Source of the DNA: Gammaproteobacteria bacterium
GTDB lineage: Bacteria > Pseudomonadota > Gammaproteobacteria > Pseudomonadales > Porticoccaceae
Assembly (NCBI GenBank): GCA_016708925.1
Contig: JADJET010000022.1
Location: 62,001 to 126,000 of the forward strand
Length of the DNA stretch: 64,000 nt
Direction: 5' to 3'
Shown here: positions 36,215-44,301 of the stretch, one piece after another
Layout: every line of letters starts with the position of its first letter
How positions within the stretch are numbered: position 1 is the first letter of the stretch
Notes under the pieces: generated by a model
Told to the model about the DNA's origin: nothing
Databases searched by the model: none
The model's input: only the letters and a program-made list of their open reading frames with translations
Position numbers and translations under genes: made by a program

Positions 36215-36895
36215 GTGACGCGAGGCCTGTTCATCACGGGCACCGACACCGGCGTAGGTAAAACCCGCGTCGGCACCCTGCTGATTCGCGAACTGGTCGG
36301 CCGCGACCTGCGCATTTGCGTGCGCAAACCGGTGGAATCCGGTTGCATGCGCCACGGCAACGCACTCGTCCCCGCCGACGCTTTCGCCCTGCGCGCGGCC
36401 GCCGGCAACCGCGAAGCGCTGGATCGCGTCTGCGCCTTTCCCCTGGAAGCACCCGTCTCGCCAGCCCGCGCGGCAGCGCTCGCCGGCCAGACCCTGGATC
36501 TCGAGCAACTGATCGCTGCCTGCCGGCAGGATGTGGGCGCCGAAGACTTTCTGGTCGTGGAAGGCGCCGGTGGCTTTCTCTCGCCGCTGACCCGGGACGC
36601 GCTCAACGCGGATCTCGCACGACAACTCGACCTGCCGGTGCTGCTGGTCACCGCGGATCGACTCGGCGCAGTACACCAGGTGCTGGTCGCCGCCGAGGCC
36701 ATCGCGCGTCGCGGCCTGATCCTGGCCGCCGTGGTGCTGAATCAGGTCGATCCCGCACTCGACGCCCGGCTGGACAACGCGGCCGAGCTCGCGCACTGGC
36801 TCGGCCGGACAATCATCGCGCTGCCGAGCCAGGCGGGCACCGGCGCGCTCCCGCAACTGGCTGCCCTGGCCGAGAAGCTCGCGCGCAACCGCTGA
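36215..36895 (+). CDS. bioD: Dethiobiotin synthetase
   Basis: 226 residues from a GTG at 36215. BioD makes the ureido ring of dethiobiotin from DAPA, CO2 and ATP. The P-loop GTDTGVGKT is at residues 9-17, and VRKPVESGC and VEGAGGFLSPL are the typical DAPA and nucleotide contacts. Other biotin genes are not in the window, so this bioD is detached from bioBFHC. It follows the RND gene by 43 bases. Confidence 0.96.
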   Translation: MTRGLFITGTDTGVGKTRVGTLLIRELVGRDLRICVRKPVESGCMRHGNALVPADAFALRAAAGNREALDRVCAFPLEAPVSPARAAALAGQTLDLEQLIAACRQDVGAEDFLVVEGAGGFLSPLTRDALNADLARQLDLPVLLVTADRLGAVHQVLVAAEAIARRGLILAAVVLNQVDPALDARLDNAAELAHWLGRTIIALPSQAGTGALPQLAALAEKLARNR

Positions 36896-36957
36896 CGGGT
36901 TGCCGCTCGCGGTACGCATGGCACAATGCGGCCTCGCTTTCTGTCCCGGAGACCGCA

Positions 36958-37719
36958 ATGCGCTACGACAGCGTGGACTACGAACGGCGCGGCACCACCG
37001 CCCTGATTACCCTTGACGAACCAAGCAAGCTGAATGCGCTGAGTCCCGGCATCCGCGCGGGTCTTACCGCCGCGTTCGCCGCCGCGCGCGATGACGACGA
37101 CGTCCGCGTCCTGGTGGTAACCGGCGCCGGCGAAAAAGCCTTCTGTGCCGGCGCAGACATCAGCGGTTTCGAATTCACCACCCGCTATGCCCGCGAATTC
37201 ATCGACAAGGTGCTCGACGTTCTGGCCCTGCCGGAAAACATCGGCAAACCGGTGATCGCGGCGGTCAACGGCTTCGCCTACGGCGGCGGCTTCGAGATCG
37301 CCATCGCCTGCGACTTCATCATCGCGTCCGAGCGCGCCCGCTTCGCGGTGCCGGAAATCCAGCTCGGCCTGTTGCCCGGTTTCGCCATCGTGCGCCTGGC
37401 CGAACTGGTCGGACGCCAGCGCGCCAAATACCTGAGCATGCTCGGCGAACCCGTTTCGGCGCAGGAGGCGAAAGAGATGGGTCTGGTACTGGAGGTGGTC
37501 CCTCACGCGGACCTGCTCACCACCGCTCTGGCACTGGCAGACAAGATCGCCAGCAAACCGCAGATGGCCATCCGCTACGCCAAATCGGTGTACAACCGGG
37601 AACTCGGCGGCGCCGACATCACCTACGCCAAGGACGTGATGCCGTTTTTGTTTCTGGATGATGACACCCGCGAAGGCGTCGCCGCGTTTCGCGAAAAGCG
37701 CAAGCCGGTCTTCAGGTAA
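36958..37719 (+). CDS. Enoyl-CoA hydratase/isomerase family protein
   Basis: 253 residues from the ATG at 36958 (GGAG seven bases upstream). Crotonase fold: the oxyanion-hole segments FCAGADISGF near residue 62 and NGFAYGGGFEIA near residue 105, then VPEIQLGLLPGF with the Glu that serves as catalytic base in hydratases. Likely acts in fatty-acid or ring-cleavage beta-oxidation. 62 bases after bioD. Confidence 0.93.
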   Translation: MRYDSVDYERRGTTALITLDEPSKLNALSPGIRAGLTAAFAAARDDDDVRVLVVTGAGEKAFCAGADISGFEFTTRYAREFIDKVLDVLALPENIGKPVIAAVNGFAYGGGFEIAIACDFIIASERARFAVPEIQLGLLPGFAIVRLAELVGRQRAKYLSMLGEPVSAQEAKEMGLVLEVVPHADLLTTALALADKIASKPQMAIRYAKSVYNRELGGADITYAKDVMPFLFLDDDTREGVAAFREKRKPVFR

Positions 37720-37726
37720 CGACTTG

Positions 37727-37763
37727 GACGCCATGGCGCGGGGCCGGCCCGCGCCATGGCGTC
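37727..37763. terminator. Strong intergenic hairpin between convergent genes
   Basis: A perfect 16-base stem (GACGCCATGGCGCGGG and its complement) with a five-base loop, between the enoyl-CoA hydratase and HNH genes. The right arm overlaps the HNH stop codon. There is no T-tract, so it may act as an attenuating or RNA-stabilising hairpin and not a classical terminator. Confidence 0.5.
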
Positions 37764-38358
37764 AGATCAGCCGGCGGCTGTTGCTGGAAAACTGCGCGGC
37801 GAGAAAATCCATCTGGTCAGCGCGGATGCGCCGCGAATTGATCAGCGCCAGGTATTCCGCGTTATTGGGTCGGTAAGGCAAGGCCACCAGCTCCCAGCCA
37901 ATATCCTCGAGCAGTCGATTGCCCTTGAACTGGTTGCAGCGGCGGCAGGCGGCAACCACGTTCTGCCAGCGGTCGCGGCCACCGCGCGATAACGGCACCA
38001 CATGGTCACGGGTGAGCTCGCTGGCGGCGAACTGGCGTGAACAATACAGACAGTGAAACCGGTCCCGGGCAAAGAGCGCCGGATTGGTCAGCGGATAGTT
38101 GGTTCGTGGCCGTGCCATCTGACCACCGCCGCAGGCGATAATGCTGGGCAGTTCGATCACCGAGCGCTTCCCGGTCGCACGGCTCAAACCGCCGTGAACC
38201 TTCTGCACGATATCGCCCAGCGACCAGGCCACGAGATCGCGTGCGTAAAGGCAAACCGCCTCCTGCCAGTTGAGCCACTCGATCGGCAGACCCGCGATAT
38301 TCAACCGCAGTATTTTCGGCTGCCGGTCCGCCATCACGAATTCCGGCACGAGATTCAT
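37762..38358 (-). CDS. HNH endonuclease family protein
   Basis: 198 residues from the ATG at 38358, with GAGG five bases upstream. The zinc-finger HNH fold is evident: FHCLYCSRQF, then TRDHVVPLSRGGRDRWQNVV, then ACRRCNQFKGNR. Solitary chromosomal HNH proteins of this type are common in gammaproteobacteria and of uncertain role. No restriction-modification or phage genes are near. Confidence 0.88.
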   Translation of the reverse strand: MNLVPEFVMADRQPKILRLNIAGLPIEWLNWQEAVCLYARDLVAWSLGDIVQKVHGGLSRATGKRSVIELPSIIACGGGQMARPRTNYPLTNPALFARDRFHCLYCSRQFAASELTRDHVVPLSRGGRDRWQNVVAACRRCNQFKGNRLLEDIGWELVALPYRPNNAEYLALINSRRIRADQMDFLAAQFSSNSRRLI

Positions 38359-38613
38359 GTCGCCTCGCGCACCGGCGAGCGCCGCACCAGAAACCCGTCC
38401 CCGATGCCGCACCGCACGACAAGCGATGCTGTCCTGCCGGACGGCACGCCATTCGCGAACAGCCTCGCTGACATCGACCACGCGCTGAAGTCGGCACCCT
38501 CCGCCAGTTGACGCAAACCGTGCCTTATCATAGGGAACCGCAAGGCGCTGTCAATACAGCAGCCAGTGCGGCGCCCGGCAGGATCGGCCGCAAAGGAAAC
38601 ACGAACGCCACCA

Positions 38614-38650
38614 AAGAAAAACGCCCTTTTGCTGGAGAAACAAAAGGACG
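38614..38650 (-). terminator. Terminator of the GGA-rich RNA
   Basis: Minus strand: CGTCCTTTTG, nine-base loop, CAAAAGGGCG (one mismatch), then TTTTTCTTT. It gives the RNA a defined 3' end in the 696-base gap between the HNH gene and xseB. Confidence 0.8.
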
Positions 38651-38900
38651 CCAAAGGCATTAAGAAATGGAAGAACTGAACGCATTGCCAGATCAAGAAC
38701 AACGCGGGGAATATCCTGCGACTTCCCTGTCCCCGCCTGAAGACATCCTTTCCAGGCTCCGGGCTCCCTCGGCGGCAGAACACTCCTGCGTTCTGATCCC
38801 CCGCACCAGCCAATCCATGCCGGTCGCCCGTCCCTCCGCAACATCCCTGCTCTCTGGCGATCGATCCCTGCGCCAGAGCAACATCCGTATTCCGCGTGTC
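38614..38900 (-). ncRNA. Candidate CsrB/RsmZ-family regulatory RNA
   Basis: Read on the minus strand, this stretch has 14 GGA triplets between 38880 and 38704, arranged in successive hairpins with GGA in the loop: 38852-38878 (8-base stem CTCTGGCG), 38823-38842, 38806-38823, 38776-38795 (stem CAGAAC/GTTCTG, loop GCAGGAGT), 38759-38772, 38735-38757 (loop AGGATGTC), and 38704-38736 (stem GCGGGGA/TCCCCGC with two GGA). A rho-independent terminator follows at 38650-38614. This is the known design of RNAs that titrate CsrA/RsmA. No open frame here is convincing. The 5' end is estimated; no clear promoter was identified. Confidence 0.75.
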
Positions 38901-38963
38901 CTTGCGAGCGGTATCATGCGGCGCAGCCCGGGTAACGCCCAGTCCGAAAACACCTCAGCCTTC

Positions 38964-38981
38964 TGTAGGATATATCGCACA
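38964..38981. promoter_or_regulatory. Possible GacA/UvrY-type upstream site
   Basis: TGTAGG-ATATAT-CGCACA on the plus strand resembles the 18-base TGTAAG-N6-CTTACA element that GacA uses to activate rsm RNA genes. It lies about 65-80 bases upstream of the estimated RNA start. Only about half the non-TGT/ACA positions match, so this is a weak candidate. Confidence 0.3.
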
Positions 38982-39054
38982 CGCACACCACGTTGACCCC
39001 CCTTGAGGGCTCGGTTAGGGTGCTCGCTGGATCAATTGAAACCGGGATAATCCT

Positions 39055-39315
39055 TTGGCAACCAGAAAGAAAGCGCCGGATTTTGAAGCGAATCTCTCTC
39101 AACTTGAAGCCATCGTCGCCATGCTGGAAGAGGGCAAACTCAGCCTGGATGAGGCGCTGGGCCGCTTCGAGCAAGGCGTTCGCATCACCCGGCAATGCCA
39201 GCAAGCACTGCGCGAAGCCGAGCAGCGGGTGCTATTACTCACCCAAGCCGACGCGGGTGAAGACCCAACGGCAACTATCTTTCCCCTCTCCTCCGGAGAG
39301 GCTGACGACGAGTGA
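39055..39315 (+). CDS. xseB: Exodeoxyribonuclease VII small subunit
   Basis: 86 residues from a TTG at 39055. FEANLSQLEAIVAMLEEGKL and SLDEALGRFEQGV are the XseB hallmark; the protein is a helical hairpin that binds the large subunit XseA. Order xseB-ispA-dxs is the standard gammaproteobacterial isoprenoid operon. Its stop overlaps the ispA start by 4 bases. Confidence 0.95.
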   Translation: MATRKKAPDFEANLSQLEAIVAMLEEGKLSLDEALGRFEQGVRITRQCQQALREAEQRVLLLTQADAGEDPTATIFPLSSGEADDE

Positions 39316-40223
39316 CCGGCACGCTGACCGACTTCCTCTCCGCATGCCGCACGCGGCTGGAACCACGCCTCGCTGCCGCCCTGGCCACTGACCGTGCCCT
39401 GACCTCGGCTCCAGATGCCAACCCGCCTCCGCTGATTGCCGCCATGGAACACAGCCTACTGGGCGGCGGCAAACGCCTTCGCCCCTGCCTCGCCTATGCC
39501 GCGGCCGCGGCCGCTGGAGCACCCTCTGCCGCCACCGATCAGGTTGCGGTGGCAGTGGAACTGCTGCACACCTATTCGCTGATCCACGATGACCTGCCTG
39601 CCATGGACGACGACGACCTGCGCCGCGGCCGCCCCACCTGCCATCGCGTGTTTGGCGAGGCGATGGCGATCCTGGCCGGCGACGCCCTCCAGGCGCTCGC
39701 ATTCACCCAACTGAGCGCCATCGATTCATTGCCGGCGCGCACAACCCTGCGCCTGATCCAGCGTCTGGCGCAGGCCGCCGGCGCACAGGGCATGGTGCTG
39801 GGACAGGCCATGGATCTGCAGGCCACGGGGAAAACGCTGGACCGACACACCCTGGAAATCATGCACCGCCGCAAGACTGGCGACCTGATTGTCGCCAGCG
39901 TGGTCATGGGCGCCATTTCGGCCGGCACGGACGATACCGCCCTGCTCGCTGCCCTCGATGACTACGGACACCAGCTGGGACTTGCCTTTCAGGTGCGCGA
40001 CGACCTCCTCGACGCGGAGGAGACCACCGCGACGCTGGGCAAGCACAGCGGCGCCGACCAACGCCTGCACAAAGCTACCTTCGTCACACTGCTGGGCCCC
40101 GATGAAGCGCGCGCCAGCTTGCGTGAACTGCATGCGCGCAGCCTGGCCGCGATCGCCCACCTCGACGCCCGCGCCGAGCCCCTGCGTCAGCTCGCCGACT
40201 ATGCAGTGGTCCGGCGCGACTGA
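39312..40223 (+). CDS. ispA: Farnesyl diphosphate synthase
   Basis: 303 residues from a GTG overlapping the xseB stop (GTGA). Condenses IPP with DMAPP and GPP. First Asp-rich motif HDDLPAMDDDDLRRG near residue 92, second QVRDDLLDAEE near residue 228. GGGKRLRP in the N-terminal part is the IPP-binding segment. Middle gene of xseB-ispA-dxs. Confidence 0.97.
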   Translation: MTGTLTDFLSACRTRLEPRLAAALATDRALTSAPDANPPPLIAAMEHSLLGGGKRLRPCLAYAAAAAAGAPSAATDQVAVAVELLHTYSLIHDDLPAMDDDDLRRGRPTCHRVFGEAMAILAGDALQALAFTQLSAIDSLPARTTLRLIQRLAQAAGAQGMVLGQAMDLQATGKTLDRHTLEIMHRRKTGDLIVASVVMGAISAGTDDTALLAALDDYGHQLGLAFQVRDDLLDAEETTATLGKHSGADQRLHKATFVTLLGPDEARASLRELHARSLAAIAHLDARAEPLRQLADYAVVRRD

Positions 40224-40276
40224 TGCTGACGCGGGCATTTGCGGTAGAATTCCCGCCCCCGCCACCCCCTCCGGCC

Positions 40277-42205
40277 ATGGCACTCAGCTTCACCGACATC
40301 CCCCTGACTCGCCCGGCAACGCCCCTGCTCGACAGCATCGCGAGTCCGGCAGCGCTGCGCCCCTTGGGGCTCGACGAGCTGGAACGGCTCGCCGATGAAC
40401 TGCGCGCCTATCTGCTCTACGCCATCGGCCAGACCGGCGGCCATTTTGGCGCCGGCCTCGGCGTGATCGAGCTGACCATCGCGCTGCACCACGTCTTCGA
40501 CACCCCCGACGACCGCCTGGTATGGGATGTGGGCCACCAGACCTACCCGCACAAAATCCTCACCGGGCGCCGCGAAGAAATTCTGAGCGTGCGCCGCGGT
40601 GGCAGCATCGCGGGTTTTCCCAAACGCAGTGAAAGCGAATACGACACCTTCGGCGTTGGTCATTCCAGCACCTCGATCAGCGCCGCCCTGGGCATGGCGC
40701 TTGCCGCGCGCCTGACGGGCAGCGGCCGGCGCGCCGTCGCCGTGATCGGCGACGGCGCCATGACCGCGGGCATGGCTTTCGAGGCCCTGAATCACAGCGC
40801 TCACCTGGACCTCGACCTCTTGGTGGTGCTGAACGACAACCAGATGTCCATTTCTCGCAATGTGGGCGGGCTCTCGACCTATTTTTCCAAGCTGTGGTCG
40901 AGCCGGCTCTACAATTGGGTGCGCGAGGCCGGCAAGCGGGTACTGAAAGCCTTCCCCTCCACCGCGACCCTGGTGCGCAAGACCGAAGAGCTGATGAAAG
41001 CCCTGGTCGCGCCCGGCATTGTGTTCGAAGAACTCGGCTTCACCTATATCGGCCCCATCGACGGCCACAATCTGCCGCTGCTGGTGAACACCCTGACCAA
41101 CCTCAAACTGGTGACGGGTCCGGTGCTGCTCCATGTCGCCACCGTCAAGGGCAAGGGGTTTCTGCCCGCCGAGGCAGACCCCATCGGCTACCACGCCCTG
41201 ACCAAGATCGAACCGACCGCGCCGCCGGTCTCACCGACGCCCCGCAAACCCAAGTACCAAGATCTGTTCGGCACCTGGCTGTGCGACATGGCCAGCGCGG
41301 AACCGCGCCTGGTGGGCATCACCCCGGCAATGACCGAAGGCTCGGGGATGGTCGAATTCGCCCGGCGCTTTCCCGAGCGTTTTCAGGATGTTGCGATCGC
41401 CGAGCAGCACGCCGTCACGCTGGCCGCCGGCCTCGCCTGCGAAGGGATGAAACCCGTGGTGGCGATCTACTCCACGTTTTTGCAGCGCGCCTACGACCAG
41501 CTGATCCACGACGTCGCCTTGCAGAATCTCGACGTGCTGTTCGCCATCGACCGCGCCGGGTTGGTGGGTGAAGACGGTCCCACCCATGCCGGCAGCTTCG
41601 ACCTGAGCTATCTGCGCTGCATTCCCAATCTGGTGGTGATGGCCCCGTCCGACGAAAACGAGACCCGGCAACTGCTCAACACCGGCTTCCGGCATCCGGG
41701 TCCGGCGGCGGTGCGCTATCCGCGCGGGACCGGCCCGGGCGTCGCCGTCGACCCAAGTCTGGCGCCGCTGCCCATCGGTCGCGGCCGGGTGTGCCGCAGC
41801 GGGCACGCCATCGCATTGCTCAACTTCGGCGCCCTGCTGCCCACCGTGCTGGCGGCGGCGGAGCGCTTGAATGCCAGCGTCGCGGACATGCGTTTCGTGA
41901 AGCCGCTGGATGTCGATCTGATTGCGCAACTGGCGGACGCACACCAGTTGCTGGTCACCGTGGAAGACAACGTCATCGCCGGTGGCGCCGGGACCGGTGT
42001 CGCCGAGTATCTGGCCGCTTGCGGCCGCACCAGCCCCATCCTGTATCTGGGGCTGCCCGACGCCTTCATCGAGCACCACACCCGGAGCGCGCAGTTGGTG
42101 CAGGTGGGACTGGATGCCGAAGGCATCTGTCGCGCGGCAGGCGCGCGCGCCGCCGCGCTCGGTATCGCGATTGCACAGCCAGTGGCCCTGGCCACGCGCG
42201 GCTGA
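40277..42205 (+). CDS. dxs: 1-Deoxy-D-xylulose-5-phosphate synthase
   Basis: 642 residues from the ATG at 40277. An in-frame ATG at 40223 would add a poly-proline leader encoded by a C-run and a TAGAAT-like -10 box, so I reject it. Thiamine-diphosphate enzyme joining pyruvate and glyceraldehyde 3-phosphate, the entry step of the MEP pathway. GHFGAGLG, the TPP motif GDGAMTAGMAFEALNH, and the catalytic Glu in AEQHAVTLAAG are intact. Likely has its own promoter in addition to read-through from ispA. Confidence 0.97.
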   Translation: MALSFTDIPLTRPATPLLDSIASPAALRPLGLDELERLADELRAYLLYAIGQTGGHFGAGLGVIELTIALHHVFDTPDDRLVWDVGHQTYPHKILTGRREEILSVRRGGSIAGFPKRSESEYDTFGVGHSSTSISAALGMALAARLTGSGRRAVAVIGDGAMTAGMAFEALNHSAHLDLDLLVVLNDNQMSISRNVGGLSTYFSKLWSSRLYNWVREAGKRVLKAFPSTATLVRKTEELMKALVAPGIVFEELGFTYIGPIDGHNLPLLVNTLTNLKLVTGPVLLHVATVKGKGFLPAEADPIGYHALTKIEPTAPPVSPTPRKPKYQDLFGTWLCDMASAEPRLVGITPAMTEGSGMVEFARRFPERFQDVAIAEQHAVTLAAGLACEGMKPVVAIYSTFLQRAYDQLIHDVALQNLDVLFAIDRAGLVGEDGPTHAGSFDLSYLRCIPNLVVMAPSDENETRQLLNTGFRHPGPAAVRYPRGTGPGVAVDPSLAPLPIGRGRVCRSGHAIALLNFGALLPTVLAAAERLNASVADMRFVKPLDVDLIAQLADAHQLLVTVEDNVIAGGAGTGVAEYLAACGRTSPILYLGLPDAFIEHHTRSAQLVQVGLDAEGICRAAGARAAALGIAIAQPVALATRG

Positions 42206-42206
42206 A

Positions 42207-44300
42207 TCATTCGCGTCCGAACGGCGGCAACGCCGCCAGCAGTTCACGTCCGTAACTTTTCGAGATCAGCCGTCGGTCCAGGATCGTGATGCGGCCGCTG
42301 TCTTCGTCCGTGCGCAGCAGACGCCCACAGGCTTGCACCAGACGCAGGCAGGCATCCGCGAGCGACAGCGTGCGAAAGGCGTTGCCGCCGCCGGCCTGGA
42401 TCCACTCCGCGCGAGCCTCCTGTACCGGATCGTCGGGCACCGCGAACGGCAGTTTGGCGATGATCACATGACGACAATAGTCGCCCGGCAGATCGATACC
42501 CTCGGCAAAGCTCGCCAGGCCGAAGATCACGCTGTGCTCGCCGCCATCGATGCGCGCCCGGTGACGGGCGATGATCTCCGCCACCGGCAGTTCGCCTTGC
42601 ACCAGCAGTCGCTCCGCCAGCGCCGCGGGCAAGGCCTCGCGCACCCGCTCCAGTTGCTGCCGCGAGGCGAACAGCACCAGGCTGCCGCCGGACTCCACGC
42701 CCAGCAACGCCGGCAACTGGGCGCTCACCGCGGCGGTATGGGCTTCGTTGTCGCCGCCCTCGACAGCACCAGCCGGGATGGCCAGTACCGCGCGGCGCCG
42801 ATAATCGAAGCCGCCCGCCAGCGCATGGGTGGCACTGCCTTCGGGGATGCCCGTATCCAGCCGCAGACGGTCGAAACTACCCAGCGAACGCAGGGTGGCT
42901 GAGGTCAGCACCGCCGCGTGGCAGCGCGACCAGAGTTGCGCGGCGAGCGTATGACCGGCGCTGACCGGCGCGATGACGACACGCAACTCGCCATTCGCCT
43001 CGCGCGCCACCCAGCGCGCCAGCGGCGGGGCAGCGGGCAGATCGGGTTCGGCCATGGCCCGCCACAGTCGCGCGATGCCCTCGGCGCGACCGAGCCACTG
43101 ACCGACCGCCTGGAAATGCGCTTCCAGTTCCGGCCGGGGCAACGGAAACTCGGTTTTTTCGAGCGCCGCCTCCAAGCCCTCGCGGCAGCGCTCCAGGTTT
43201 TGTACGAGGCTGCCGAAGCACGCCGCCAGCTCGCCGCTGGGGACGCGCAGTGAGTCCGGTACCAGGCCGCTGGCAAAGCGGTGGCGGGAATTCCCGGCAT
43301 CCGCCAACAGCAGTGCGAGCAGGGGCATGATCTGCCGCAACAGCAGCGCCGCGGCGGCGGCCGGGGCCACCAATGCCTGCGCGCGCGCCGCCTCGTCCGG
43401 CGCCACCGCCAGGCGGGCGGCGTTGCGCACACTCTGGGTCTCCAGCCGCTCCAGCCAGTCGCCGGTGGCCTCCAGTCCGCATTGAGCGCCGAAGTGCGCG
43501 AGCGCCGTGTCCCCGAGCCGGTGGGCTTCGTCGAACACATAGATGGTTTCTTCGGGCGCCGGCAATACCACGCCGCCGCCCAGCGCCAGATCCGCCATCA
43601 CCAGATCCTGATTGGCGACGATGCAATCCGCCGCATCCACCGTCGAGCGGGCACGGTAATAACAGCAGGTGGCAATCAGGCGGCAGCGCCGGCCGCCGCA
43701 CTGGCGACCATCGATGGAGAGCGCCCGCCACAGGGAATCGGGCAGGGTTTGCTCCCAGCGGTCGCGATCGCCGTCCCATTCGCCTTCACGCCAGGCGCGG
43801 CCCAGCGCCTCGATCCGCCGTTCGTCGCCGGCGCCCGGCACGAAGGCGAGCTCATCCTCGAACAGAAATTGCCCGCCGCGCGCCTGGCTGGTCTGGGCCT
43901 CGCACTGCTCGAGCCGCAGCGGACACAGATAGCGGCCGCGACCCTTGGCAAGCGCAAACTGATATTCCCAGCCGGTCGCCGCCAGCAGATCGGGGATGTC
44001 GCGGTCCACCAGTTGCGCCTGCAGCGCCACGGTGCCGGTGGCGATCACCAGCTTCTTGCCCTGCGCGCGCGCCAGCGGCAGCGCCGCGAGCAGGTAGGCG
44101 AGCGTCTTGCCGGTGCCGGTGCCCGCCTCGACAGCGCACACGCGCGCTTCGGGCTCCGGATTGTCCTCGCGTGCATCCAGAAAGCCCGCGATGGCCGCGA
44201 TCATCTGGCGCTGCCCGGCGCGTGGGCGCAGCCCGCGCCGGGCGAGAAAGGCGCGATAGCCCGCCTGGATCTGTTCCTTGAGCTCGGCGGCGAGCGCCAT
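42207..44300 (-). CDS. dinG: ATP-dependent DNA helicase DinG
   Basis: 697 residues from the ATG at 44300. XPD-like SF2 helicase. Walker A in VEAGTGTGKTLAYLL near residue 60; the four iron-sulphur Cys are probably in YLCPLRLEQCEA and the CGGRRCRLIATCCYY region; the Walker B box is FDEAHRL. C-terminal helicase motifs include FGLASFAEGIDLPG and QACGRLLRTDEDSGR. Acts in R-loop and DNA-repair processing. Converges with dxs with one base between the stops. Confidence 0.95.
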   Translation of the reverse strand: MALAAELKEQIQAGYRAFLARRGLRPRAGQRQMIAAIAGFLDAREDNPEPEARVCAVEAGTGTGKTLAYLLAALPLARAQGKKLVIATGTVALQAQLVDRDIPDLLAATGWEYQFALAKGRGRYLCPLRLEQCEAQTSQARGGQFLFEDELAFVPGAGDERRIEALGRAWREGEWDGDRDRWEQTLPDSLWRALSIDGRQCGGRRCRLIATCCYYRARSTVDAADCIVANQDLVMADLALGGGVVLPAPEETIYVFDEAHRLGDTALAHFGAQCGLEATGDWLERLETQSVRNAARLAVAPDEAARAQALVAPAAAAALLLRQIMPLLALLLADAGNSRHRFASGLVPDSLRVPSGELAACFGSLVQNLERCREGLEAALEKTEFPLPRPELEAHFQAVGQWLGRAEGIARLWRAMAEPDLPAAPPLARWVAREANGELRVVIAPVSAGHTLAAQLWSRCHAAVLTSATLRSLGSFDRLRLDTGIPEGSATHALAGGFDYRRRAVLAIPAGAVEGGDNEAHTAAVSAQLPALLGVESGGSLVLFASRQQLERVREALPAALAERLLVQGELPVAEIIARHRARIDGGEHSVIFGLASFAEGIDLPGDYCRHVIIAKLPFAVPDDPVQEARAEWIQAGGGNAFRTLSLADACLRLVQACGRLLRTDEDSGRITILDRRLISKSYGRELLAALPPFGRE

Positions 44301-44301
44301 G

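Noticed and set aside
38614..38900. 6S RNA or RNase P RNA as the identity of the structured RNA
   Set aside because: There is no long central-bubble hairpin and no conserved RNase P core; the GGA loops point to the Csr/Rsm type.
38667..38996. Small protein frames inside the GGA-rich RNA region on both strands
   Set aside because: None has a ribosome site or family motif, and the hairpin arrangement explains the sequence better.
40223..40276. Upstream ATG start for dxs overlapping the ispA stop
   Set aside because: It would encode a poly-proline leader from a C-rich run containing a promoter-like TAGAAT. The ATG at 40277 gives the family N-terminus.
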